DNA of 10,340 nt from Clostridia bacterium (GTDB lineage Bacteria > Bacillota_A > Clostridia > Christensenellales > Aristaeellaceae), in the NCBI GenBank assembly GCA_900754775.1, contig CAAEDZ010000322.1:1-10340 (forward strand), written 5' to 3'. Position 1 is the stretch's first letter; every line of letters starts with the position of its first letter. The position numbers and the translations under genes were made by a program. Positions 1 to 5,654 of this stretch are shown here, in pieces. The notes beneath the pieces are model-generated. The model had not been told where the DNA came from. It did no database searches and saw only the letters and a program-made list of their open reading frames with translations.

Positions 1-1392
1 CAGGACCCGCGGGACTGGTGGAACGCCGCCGTCAGCACCATCCGCGGCGTGCTGGAGAAAAGCGGGGTCAATCCCGGCGATGTGAAGGGCCTGGGCATCA
101 GCGGACAGATGCACGGGCTGGTCCTGCTGGATGAAAACGGCGAGCCGCTGGGCCGGTCCCTTTTGTGGTGCGACGGCCGCACCCAGCGGGAATGCGCCGA
201 GATCACGCAGGCCGTGGGCGAAAAGCGCCTCATCGAGATCACGGCCAACCCGGCGCTGACGGGCTTTACCGCGGGCAAGATCCTCTGGGTGCGCCGGCAT
301 CGGCCGGAGCTGTTCGCCCGCGCGCGGCACGCGCTGCTGCCCAAGGACTACGTGCGCTACCGCCTGACGGGCGTGCTGGCGCAGGAGATCAGCGACGCCA
401 GCGGCACCAACCTGCTGGACGTGCCGGCGCGGCGCTGGTCAAAGGAGATCATGGACAAGCTGGGGCTTAGCCTGTCGCTTCTGCCCCCGCTGGTGGAAAG
501 CTGCGAGGCGGCGGGCGCCATCACCCCCGAAGCGGCGGAGCTGACGGGCCTGCGCGCGGGCACGGTGGTGGCCGGCGGCGCGGGCGACAACATGGCCGCC
601 GCCATCGGAACCGGCGTGGCGGAGAGCGGCAGGGCGTTTACCACCATCGGCACAAGCGGCGTGGTGTTCGCCCATTCCGACACCGTACGCATCGACCCGG
701 AGGGCCGGGTGCACACCTTCTGCGCGGCGGTGCCCGGCGCGTATACGAACATGAGCTGCACGCTGGCGGCGGGCCTGTCGCTGAAATGGTACCGCGACCA
801 GTTCTGCCAGGCCGAGCGCGAGGCCGCGGCCCAGATGGGCGTGGACCCCTACGACCTGATGAACCGCGAGGCCGCGCAAAGCCCCGTCGGCGCGAACCGG
901 CTGCTCTTTTTGCCCTACCTGATGGGCGAGCGCAGCCCCCTGCTGGACGCAAACGCACGCGGCGCGTTCATCGGCCTGAGCGCCATCCACACCCGGCGCG
1001 ACCTGCTGCGCGCGGTGATGGAGGGCGTGATCTACTCCCAGCGGCAGAACCTCGACATTCTGCGCGGCATGGGCGTTAAGCCCGCAAGCATGCTGGCCTG
1101 CGGCGGCGGCGCGCGCAGCCCCTTCTGGCGGCAGATGATGGCCGACGTGCTGGGCCTGCCGGTTCAGACCGTGCAGGCGCCCGAAAGCCCGGCGCTGGGC
1201 GCGGCGATTCTGGCGGGCGTGGCCGCGGGCGTGTACCCGGACGTGCCCTCCGCCAGCGCCGCGCTGGTCCGGCCCGGCGAGCCGCTCCTGCCCGACGCGG
1301 AGCGCTCCGCCGCCTACGAACCCTACTACCGGCTGTACGAAAGCCTGTATCCTGCGTTGAAACCCGCCTGCGGACGGCTGGCCGCCCTGTGA
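1..1392 (+). CDS. xylB: Xylulokinase-type FGGY carbohydrate kinase, 5' end missing
   Basis: FGGY-family sugar kinase that would phosphorylate a ketopentose, most likely D-xylulose to D-xylulose 5-phosphate with ATP, in the cytoplasm. The reading frame is open from base 1, and its first residues (QDPRDWW) match an internal family segment, so roughly 40-45 N-terminal residues lie outside the window. The 463 visible codons contain SGQMHGLV near codons 34-41, the substrate-binding signature typical of xylulokinases, then LPKDYVRYRLTG and DASGTNLLD. The AGGAGDN motif at codons 191-197 holds the likely catalytic base, Asp196. TIGTSG and the C-terminal CGGGARSPFWRQ and PALGAAILAG segments form the nucleotide-binding half. 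The GTG at base 49 is internal, not the start. The next gene follows after 25 bases with its own ribosome binding site, so they are probably co-transcribed. A related FGGY specificity (ribulose, L-ribulose or fuculose) is possible because substrate calls in this family are soft; the QMHG motif favours xylulose. Confidence 0.9.
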   Translation, partial: QDPRDWWNAAVSTIRGVLEKSGVNPGDVKGLGISGQMHGLVLLDENGEPLGRSLLWCDGRTQRECAEITQAVGEKRLIEITANPALTGFTAGKILWVRRHRPELFARARHALLPKDYVRYRLTGVLAQEISDASGTNLLDVPARRWSKEIMDKLGLSLSLLPPLVESCEAAGAITPEAAELTGLRAGTVVAGGAGDNMAAAIGTGVAESGRAFTTIGTSGVVFAHSDTVRIDPEGRVHTFCAAVPGAYTNMSCTLAAGLSLKWYRDQFCQAEREAAAQMGVDPYDLMNREAAQSPVGANRLLFLPYLMGERSPLLDANARGAFIGLSAIHTRRDLLRAVMEGVIYSQRQNLDILRGMGVKPASMLACGGGARSPFWRQMMADVLGLPVQTVQAPESPALGAAILAGVAAGVYPDVPSASAALVRPGEPLLPDAERSAAYEPYYRLYESLYPALKPACGRLAAL

Positions 1393-1417
1393 GCGGAGGA
1401 AAGGAGAGCGACATCCT

Positions 1418-2050
1418 ATGGAAATTCGATCCGTGTTTGACCCTGCCTTCAAGCCCTATGGCCGCGTGGTGGAGGGCTACCCCGTGGACGGGCTGCTGGC
1501 GGCCCTGAAAACGACCCCCCTGCCCGACGCCGTGGCCTACACCCCGCGCGAGGAAGCGCTGCACGCCGCCGCGGACGCGCAGGCCGTCGGAGAGGCGCTC
1601 TTTGGCGGCATGCCGTTCCAGCTGGGCTGGTGCAACGGCCATAACACGCGCCTCAACTGCCTGGAATACCACCGCGACAGCGAGTTCAACCTGGGAACCG
1701 AGGCGTTTATCCTGCTTTTGGCCAAGCAGGACGAGATGGAAAACGGCGTGCTGGACACCGCGAAGGTGCGCGCCTTCCGCGTGCCGGCGGGCGTACTGAT
1801 CGAGGTCTACGCCACCACGCTGCACTACTCCCCCTGCCATGCGGACCCCGCGAAGGGCTTTCGCGTGATGGTGGCGCTGCCCGCGGGCACCAACACCGAC
1901 TTCCGCCTTCCCGGCGCGCCCAACCCGCTGGACCGCCAGCTCTGGGCGCGCAACAAGTGGCTGATCGCCCATCCGGACAGCGCACCGGCCGCAAAGGGCG
2001 CGGTGATCGGCCTGACGGGCGAAAACACCGACATCGCGGGCGACCTCTGA
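1418..2050 (+). CDS. DUF4867 family protein, cupin-like, function unknown
   Basis: A 210-residue soluble protein with no signal peptide or membrane segment. I recognise it as the DUF4867 type, found in Firmicutes beside sugar isomerase and kinase genes; no reaction is established that I know of. The core looks like a cupin barrel. NGHNTRLNCLEYHRDSEF supplies possible metal ligands His75, Glu83, His85 and Glu89, followed by Glu95. FRVPAGVLIEVYATTLHYSP carries His136, with His141 just after. An EYH..E segment followed by a later His resembles metal-binding cupins, including the ureidoglycolate lyase group and cupin-type sugar isomerases. The start is well placed: AAGGAGA at 1401-1407 lies 10 bases before the ATG. 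The gene sits between a kinase and a FucI-like isomerase, so a role on the same sugar (isomerisation, epimerisation, mutarotation or sensing) is a reasonable inference but not shown. Confidence 0.82.
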   Translation: MEIRSVFDPAFKPYGRVVEGYPVDGLLAALKTTPLPDAVAYTPREEALHAAADAQAVGEALFGGMPFQLGWCNGHNTRLNCLEYHRDSEFNLGTEAFILLLAKQDEMENGVLDTAKVRAFRVPAGVLIEVYATTLHYSPCHADPAKGFRVMVALPAGTNTDFRLPGAPNPLDRQLWARNKWLIAHPDSAPAAKGAVIGLTGENTDIAGDL

Positions 2051-2067
2051 TCGCCCTTCAAAACTGC

Positions 2068-2074
2068 AAAGGAG
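2068..2074 (+). promoter_or_regulatory. Ribosome binding site that sets the isomerase start at 2085
   Basis: AAAGGAG lies 10 bases before ATG 2085. The alternative in-frame GTG at 2076 is only one base downstream of this site, too close to be used, so ATG 2085 is preferred. Confidence 0.8.
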
Positions 2075-2084
2075 AGTGGATACC

Positions 2085-3563
2085 ATGCTTCAGAACATCC
2101 CCGTGGTCAAGCCCGGCATCATCGCCGTCAGCCGCGACTGCTTCCCCATCGCGCTGAGCCAGGCGCGCCGCGCCGCCATCGTCAAGGCCTATGGCGAGGG
2201 CCTCTACGAATGCCCCGTCACCGTGGAAAACGAAAAGGACGCCCTCAAGGCCGTCGAGGACGTGCGCGCCGCCGGCTGCAACGCGCTGGTGGTGTTCCTG
2301 GGCAACTTCGGCCCCGAAACCCCCGAAACGCTGATCGCCCAGCGCTTTGAGGGCCCGTGCATGTACGTGGCCGCGGCCGAGGGCGACGGCGACATGATCA
2401 ACGGCCGCGGCGACGCCTACTGCGGCCTGCTCAACTGCTCCTACAACCTGGGCATGCGGCATCTCAGCGCCTACATCCCCGAAGCCCCCGTGGGCACGGC
2501 GGAGGAGACCGCCCAGCGCATCCGCGACTTCCTGCCCATCGCCCGCGCCATCATCGGCGTGAAGAACCTCAAGATCATCACCTTCGGCCCCCGCCCGCAG
2601 GACTTCTTCGCCTGCAACGCCCCCATCAAGGGCCTCTACGAGCTGGGCGTGGAGATCGAGGAGAACAGCGAGCTGGACCTGCTGGTGGCCTTCAGGGAGC
2701 ACGAGAACGACCCCCGCATCGACGAGGTGTGCCGCGACATGGCCGCGCAGATGGGCGAGGGCGCGTACTACGAGGACCTCAACCGCCGCATGGCGCAGTT
2801 CGAGCTGACGCTTCTGGACTGGGCCGAAAACCACAAGGGCGCGCGGCGGTACGTGGCCTTCGCCAACAAGTGCTGGCCCGCCTTCCCCAGCCAGTTCGGC
2901 TTTGAGCCCTGCTACGTCAACTCCCGCCTGGTCGGGCGCGGCATCCCCGTGGCCTGCGAGGTGGACATCTACGGCGCGCTGAGCGAGTACATCGGCCTGT
3001 GCGTGACGGACGACGCCGTGACCTTGCTCGACATCAACAACACCGTGCCCGCCTACATCTACGACGAGGACATCAAGGGCAAGTACGACTACAAGCTCAG
3101 CGACACCTTCATGGGCTTCCACTGCGGCAACACCCCCGAATGCAAGCTCTGCGCAAGCCGCGCCGTCAAGTACCAGCTCATCCAGCACCGCCTGCTGGAG
3201 CCGGAGGGCAGCGAGCCGGACTTCACCCGCGGCACCCTCGAGGGCGACATCGCCGCCAGCGACATCACCTTCTACCGCCTCCAGTGCGACAGCGAGGGCG
3301 TCCTGCGCGCCTACGTGGCCCAGGGCGAGGTGCTCGACGTGCCCACCCGCAGCTTCGGCGGCATCGGCGTGTTCGCCATCCCCGAAATGGGCCGCTTCTA
3401 CCGCCACGTGCTGGTGGGCAAGCGCTACCCGCACCACGGCGCGGTCGCCTTCCACCATGTGGGCGCGGCGCTGTTTGAGGTGTTCAAGTTCCTGGGCGTT
3501 AAGGACATCGCCTACAACCGGCCCGCGTCGCTGCCGTATCCGACGGAGAATCCGTTTGCCTGA
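2085..3563 (+). CDS. L-fucose/L-arabinose isomerase family protein (FucI-like)
   Basis: A 492-residue cytoplasmic aldose-ketose isomerase of the FucI-like superfamily, expected to use a divalent metal such as Mn2+. The N-terminal half carries the expected alpha/beta segments (PGIIAVSRDCFP; ALVVFLGNFGPE). The metal site is visible: Glu292 in ACEVDIYGALSEYI and Asp316 in LLDINNTVPAY are 24 residues apart, the same spacing as metal ligands Glu337 and Asp361 of E. coli FucI. The C-terminal YPHHGAVAFHHVG (His450, His451, His457, His458) should supply the histidine ligand. It is about 100 residues shorter than E. coli FucI, so it belongs to a divergent branch. The substrate is not readable; L-fucose, D-arabinose, L-arabinose or another aldose are all possible. 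The upstream kinase favours a pentose entering as ketose phosphate. Codon use is strongly GC-ending. It is the last gene before a strong terminator and lies 34 bases after the DUF4867 gene. Confidence 0.88.
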   Translation: MLQNIPVVKPGIIAVSRDCFPIALSQARRAAIVKAYGEGLYECPVTVENEKDALKAVEDVRAAGCNALVVFLGNFGPETPETLIAQRFEGPCMYVAAAEGDGDMINGRGDAYCGLLNCSYNLGMRHLSAYIPEAPVGTAEETAQRIRDFLPIARAIIGVKNLKIITFGPRPQDFFACNAPIKGLYELGVEIEENSELDLLVAFREHENDPRIDEVCRDMAAQMGEGAYYEDLNRRMAQFELTLLDWAENHKGARRYVAFANKCWPAFPSQFGFEPCYVNSRLVGRGIPVACEVDIYGALSEYIGLCVTDDAVTLLDINNTVPAYIYDEDIKGKYDYKLSDTFMGFHCGNTPECKLCASRAVKYQLIQHRLLEPEGSEPDFTRGTLEGDIAASDITFYRLQCDSEGVLRAYVAQGEVLDVPTRSFGGIGVFAIPEMGRFYRHVLVGKRYPHHGAVAFHHVGAALFEVFKFLGVKDIAYNRPASLPYPTENPFA

Positions 3564-3584
3564 TTGATCCGGCGGGCCTTGTGG

Positions 3585-3623
3585 CCGCCCGTTCCCGCTT
3601 GTGCGGGGGCGGGCGGTTTTTTT
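3585..3623 (+). terminator. Strong rho-independent terminator of the sugar operon
   Basis: CCGCCCG (3585-3591) pairs with CGGGCGG (3610-3616) and CCCGC (3594-3598) with GCGGG (3603-3607). Two U-G wobbles join them into a continuous 14-pair stem around a TTGT loop, followed directly by seven T (3617-3623). It begins 21 bases after the isomerase stop codon. Confidence 0.93.
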
Positions 3624-3670
3624 GATGGAGGCGGAGGGGCGTTGGTGGGACTTTTGGGAAAGTGCAACAA

Positions 3671-3715
3671 GCCGCGTTTCTTGCGCCCTTTGGGCGCTCG
3701 CGGCGCTTTCTTTTT
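3671..3715 (+). terminator. Second terminator-like hairpin
   Basis: GCCGCG (3671-3676) pairs with CGCGGC (3699-3704), and the inner GCGCCC (3683-3688) pairs with GGGCGC (3692-3697) around a TTT loop. The arms are separated by an asymmetric internal loop (TTTCTT opposite T). A T-rich tail, GCTTTCTTTTT, follows at 3705-3715. The shape fits a back-up intrinsic terminator, but two non-T bases before the T tract and the internal loop make it weaker than the one at 3585. Confidence 0.5.
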
Positions 3716-3735
3716 GTGCTGCGGCACAGGTTTTT
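3715..3735 (+). terminator. Short hairpin with T5 tail, possible third terminator
   Basis: TGTGC (3715-3719) pairs with GCACA (3724-3728) around TGCG, then GG and five T (3731-3735). The stem is only five pairs, so this is a weak candidate. It is listed because it directly abuts the preceding terminator-like hairpin. Confidence 0.28.
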
Positions 3736-3798
3736 GGGGCACCGGAGGGGAGAGTCAGCCCGGTGGGCTGTTGGGCCAGAGGCCCAAAGCGACCTGGA
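3736..3798. repeat. Dual-hairpin palindromic repeat, copy 1
   Basis: This unit has a 20-base lead-in, then hairpin A, CAGCCC-GGT-GGGCTG (3756-3770), then hairpin B, TTGGGCC-AGA-GGCCCAA (3771-3787), then AGCGACC (3788-3794). Both stems are perfect. It is directly followed by copy 2 at an offset of 63 bases. Hairpin A differs from copies 2 and 3 at both members of its two outer base pairs, so pairing is kept. Confidence 0.8.
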
Positions 3799-3861
3799 GG
3801 TGCGCCGAAAGGAAGCGTGTGCCCTGTGGGCACTTGGGCCAGAGGCCCAAAGCGACCTGAA
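3799..3861. repeat. Dual-hairpin palindromic repeat, copy 2
   Basis: Hairpin A is GTGCCC-TGT-GGGCAC (3819-3833), hairpin B is TTGGGCC-AGA-GGCCCAA (3834-3850), followed by AGCGACC (3851-3857). Hairpin B and the tail are identical to copy 1; the lead-in is clearly related but diverged. No T tract follows, so this is not an ordinary terminator. Confidence 0.82.
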
Positions 3862-3868
3862 GGCGTGA

Positions 3869-3917
3869 GCAAATACAAGGGCTGTGCGCGGCCAGCGCAC
3901 AGAACGCCGATATTTGC
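3869..3917. repeat. Nested hairpin in the intergenic region
   Basis: An inner perfect 8-bp stem, CTGTGCGC (3882-3889) with GCGCACAG (3895-3902) around a GGCCA loop, sits inside an outer perfect 7-bp stem, GCAAATA (3869-3875) with TATTTGC (3911-3917). The outer pair is AT-rich in a GC-rich region, so chance pairing is less likely. Part of the inner element (16 bases from 3883) recurs at 3937-3952, where the full stem is lost. It could be structured RNA or another palindromic repeat; I cannot tell which. Confidence 0.6.
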
Positions 3918-3962
3918 GAGGGAGCGAAACGAGCGGTGTGCGCGGCCAGCGCCCTCCGCGAC

Positions 3963-3977
3963 GATTGAGCGACCGGG
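3963..3977. repeat. 15-base direct repeat, copy 1
   Basis: GATTGAGCGACCGGG recurs at 4103-4117 with a single G-to-A change. The two copies lie on either side of the third dual-hairpin unit, 140 bases apart. Confidence 0.6.
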
Positions 3978-3979
3978 AA

Positions 3980-4066
3980 CTGCCCCAAACCCCGGCAGGC
4001 GCGCAGGGAAGCGTGTGCCCTGTGGGCACTTGGGCCGAAGGCCCAAAGCGACCCGAAGTGGGGCAG
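3980..4066. repeat. 8-bp inverted repeat enclosing the third dual-hairpin unit
   Basis: CTGCCCCA (3980-3987) is the exact reverse complement of TGGGGCAG (4059-4066). The arms bracket the third dual-hairpin copy, so a closing stem around two inner hairpins is possible if this region is transcribed. Confidence 0.5.
3995..4053. repeat. Dual-hairpin palindromic repeat, copy 3
   Basis: Hairpin A is GTGCCC-TGT-GGGCAC (4015-4029), hairpin B is TTGGGCC-GAA-GGCCCAA (4030-4046), and the AGCGACC tail is at 4047-4053. From 4007 it matches copy 2 closely; the main core change lies in the hairpin B loop, while both stems are intact. The lead-in before 4007 is only loosely similar. Confidence 0.8.
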
Positions 4067-4072
4067 CGAAAC

Positions 4073-4103
4073 CATGCGCGCGACCGTCAGGAAATCGCGC
4101 ATG
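4073..4103. repeat. 8-bp inverted repeat CATGCGCG / CGCGCATG
   Basis: CATGCGCG (4073-4080) is the exact reverse complement of CGCGCATG (4096-4103), with a 15-base loop. No T tract follows. The remaining stretch to the yqfC start (4118-4200) is C-rich, and I see no convincing promoter in it. Confidence 0.5.
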
Positions 4104-4117
4104 ATTGAGCAACCGGG
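4103..4117. repeat. 15-base direct repeat, copy 2
   Basis: GATTGAGCAACCGGG matches 3963-3977 with one difference. Its first base overlaps the right arm of the preceding inverted repeat. Confidence 0.6.
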
Positions 4118-4215
4118 GAGGCCCCTGCACCCCACTCTTTCCCCCGCGCCCCGCATGCCCGCCCGTCCATCCGCATATCCTTCCCCAAACCGTGTTGTGG
4201 AAAGGGGGGACCGGC

Positions 4216-4476
4216 GTGCTGGAGAAGCTCAAACGGGCGGATATTCCGCAGGAGCTGGTGCTGGGCTGGCCGCGCTCGGTGCTGCTGGGCGATGAAAAGC
4301 TGATCGTGGAGCAGCATCAGGGCATCTTTGCCTGCACGGAAACGGAGGTCGCGCTCAAGACCCTCTGCGGCCTGCTGGTCATCAGCGGCGAAAAGCTGTC
4401 CCTGTCGCGCTACGACCGCGACGGGCTGGTCGTGTTTGGCAAGATCGAAAAGCTGTGCTACCGCCCGAAAGGATGA
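4216..4476 (+). CDS. yqfC: Sporulation protein YqfC (YabP/YqfC family)
   Basis: A small 86-residue protein of the YabP/YqfC family, which in Bacillus is linked to sporulation and, for YqfC, to the mother-cell programme. The family pattern is clear: LPRSVLLGD-like WPRSVLLGDEKLIVEQHQGI near residues 17-36, then VALKTLCGLLVISGEKLSLSRYDRDGLVVFGKIEKL, a compact beta-rich domain ending close to the C terminus. Length is as expected. The frame is open further upstream, but GTG 4216 is chosen because a purine-rich ribosome binding site (AAAGGGGG, 4201-4208) precedes it and similarity begins right after it. yqfD follows seven bases after the stop codon, the usual partnership. It opens the operon after the long repeat-filled gap. 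No clear sporulation sigma-E promoter could be identified, so its control is inferred from the family only. Confidence 0.88.
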   Translation: MLEKLKRADIPQELVLGWPRSVLLGDEKLIVEQHQGIFACTETEVALKTLCGLLVISGEKLSLSRYDRDGLVVFGKIEKLCYRPKG

Positions 4477-4483
4477 CCGCGCC

Positions 4484-5638
4484 GTGAACATCCCCCGATT
4501 GCCGTTTGTCACCTGCCGCTTCACGCTGACGGGGCTGAACCTGGAACGCTTCATGAACACGCTGCAAAAGGAAGGCGTGCCGCTGCTCTCCGCCCGGCGG
4601 ACGGGGGCGCGCACGCTGGAGTGCGCCTGCTACCTGCGCGACCTGCCCCGCGTGAGGCAACTGGCCGGGGAAAAGGGCTGGCGCGTGCAGCGCGCGCGCC
4701 CCGCGCAGCTGGCGGCGCTTTGGGAGGCGCTCAAAAAGCGGCCCGGCGCGCTGCTTGGGGCCGCGCTGGCGCTGGCGGCGGCGTTTTGGCTGTCGCAGCT
4801 GGTGTGGCGGGTGGAGATCAACGGCGCGGGGCCCTACCGCGCGGACATCGCGGCCTACCTGCAGGAGGCGGGCTATGTGCCGGGCGCGCGGCGCGACGCG
4901 CTGGACACCTCCGCGCTGGAGCGAAACCTCACGCTTCGCTACCCGGAGGTGGCGTGGTTTCATGCCTATGTGAGCAACGTGACGCTCGTGGTGGACGTGA
5001 CGCGCGGCGTGCCCATGCCGGAGCTGCCCTCCGCCCAGCCGGGCGATGTGGTCGCCCTGCGCGACGGCATCGTCGATTCCGTGCGGGTATACGCGGGCAC
5101 GGCGGCCGTTCAGGCGGGCGACGCGGTGCGCGCGGGGCAGGTGCTGATTCGCGGCGAGGAGCGGGGCGCGGACGGAGCCACCGTCCCCGTGGCCGCGCGG
5201 GGCGCGGTGATCGCCCGCTGCTGGCTTACGCACACGGTGGAGATGTCCATGCTGGAGATCCACAGCGAGGAGACGGGCCGCGAGGCGGCGGTGCAGCAGA
5301 TCGAAACGCCGTGGTTTTCGCTGCCCGCCGAGCCCGAAACGCCCGATTTTCTGGCCAGCAACGCCTATATCACGCAGACGCCGGTGGTGGGCTGCTTTTT
5401 CCCCGTGTGGCGCAAGGCCACGGTGCTGCGCGAGGTGAGCCTGGAATACGTCCGCCGCCCGGAGGGCGAGGTGCGCGCCGAGGCGGGTCAGGCCGCGCTG
5501 GACCGGCTCAAAACCCTGCTGTATGGCTATGAGATCATTGACAAATGGGTAGATTATTGTATGATAGAAGATGATACATTGGCCGCAACCGCCACCGCGG
5601 AATGGCTGATGGATATTGCCGGCCAGGCGCCGGCATGA
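4484..5638 (+). CDS. yqfD: Sporulation protein YqfD
   Basis: A 384-residue membrane-anchored sporulation protein, close to the roughly 400 residues usual for the family; its molecular role is not established. The N-terminal domain (FTLTGLNLERFMNTLQKEGVPLL, residues 13-35) is characteristic. One strong transmembrane segment follows at about residues 88-107 (alanine- and leucine-rich, after KKRPG). The VEINGAGPYRADIAAYLQEAG stretch next to it resembles a small POTRA-like fold. Residues about 185-222 (PGDVVALRDGIVDSVRVYAG, then GDAVRAGQVLI) resemble a lipoyl/biotinyl-type beta hairpin. GTG 4484 is preferred because AAAGGA (4468-4473) lies 10 bases upstream. The last 30 or so codons contain an AT-rich run unlike the rest of the gene, including gta, gat, tat, tgt, ata, aca and ttg, where the neighbours use GC-ending synonyms. 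This run coincides with a promoter-like sequence at 5538-5565. Confidence 0.92.
   Translation: MNIPRLPFVTCRFTLTGLNLERFMNTLQKEGVPLLSARRTGARTLECACYLRDLPRVRQLAGEKGWRVQRARPAQLAALWEALKKRPGALLGAALALAAAFWLSQLVWRVEINGAGPYRADIAAYLQEAGYVPGARRDALDTSALERNLTLRYPEVAWFHAYVSNVTLVVDVTRGVPMPELPSAQPGDVVALRDGIVDSVRVYAGTAAVQAGDAVRAGQVLIRGEERGADGATVPVAARGAVIARCWLTHTVEMSMLEIHSEETGREAAVQQIETPWFSLPAEPETPDFLASNAYITQTPVVGCFFPVWRKATVLREVSLEYVRRPEGEVRAEAGQAALDRLKTLLYGYEIIDKWVDYCMIEDDTLAATATAEWLMDIAGQAPA
5538..5565 (+). promoter_or_regulatory. Predicted vegetative (sigma-A type) promoter inside the yqfD 3' end
   Basis: TTGACA (5538-5543), a perfect -35, is followed after 16 bases by TATGAT (5560-5565), one base from the TATAAT consensus. 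It lies in an AT-rich island within very GC-rich coding DNA. Transcription would begin near 5572, giving a leader of about 80 bases before phoH. This would let phoH, pgpH and ybeY-cdd be expressed in growing cells regardless of the sporulation genes upstream. It is predicted from sequence only. Confidence 0.6.
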
Positions 5639-5640
5639 AC

Positions 5641-5645
5641 GGAGG
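5641..5645 (+). promoter_or_regulatory. Ribosome binding site that sets the TTG start of phoH
   Basis: GGAGG lies nine bases upstream of TTG 5655 and just after the yqfD stop. The other in-frame candidates (TTG 5616, ATG 5694) have no comparable site. Confidence 0.75.
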
Positions 5646-5654
5646 CAACCGCTT

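Noticed and set aside
439..1452. 337-codon open frame on the - strand
   Set aside because: It is antisense to the xylulokinase gene, with no recognisable domain and a shadow-like composition.
2076..2084. GTG 2076 as start of the isomerase
   Set aside because: It lies one base after the AAAGGAG ribosome binding site; ATG 2085 has proper 10-base spacing.
3736..4053. Possible CRISPR array
   Set aside because: There are only three units with irregular spacing (63 and 196 bases), no uniform spacers, diverged unit ends and no cas genes.
3601..4104. Open frames on both strands in the repeat-filled gap
   Set aside because: They are made of the hairpin repeats and terminator sequence, differ between frames only by repeat register, and show no ribosome binding site or known domain. 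They are probably spurious.
4118..4215. Sporulation sigma-E promoter for yqfC
   Set aside because: CATATCC near 4170 vaguely resembles a -10 element, but no -35 partner at suitable spacing could be found, so it was not annotated.
4118..4215. C-rich stretch pairing with the G-rich yqfC ribosome binding site
   Set aside because: CCCC/GGGG pairing is possible in many registers in such sequence and gives no specific extended stem.
2058..4232. 724-codon open frame on the - strand
   Set aside because: It runs antisense to the complete isomerase gene and through the palindromic repeats. Its composition is that of a GC-rich antisense shadow with no recognisable domain, while the + strand isomerase has clear motifs and a ribosome binding site.
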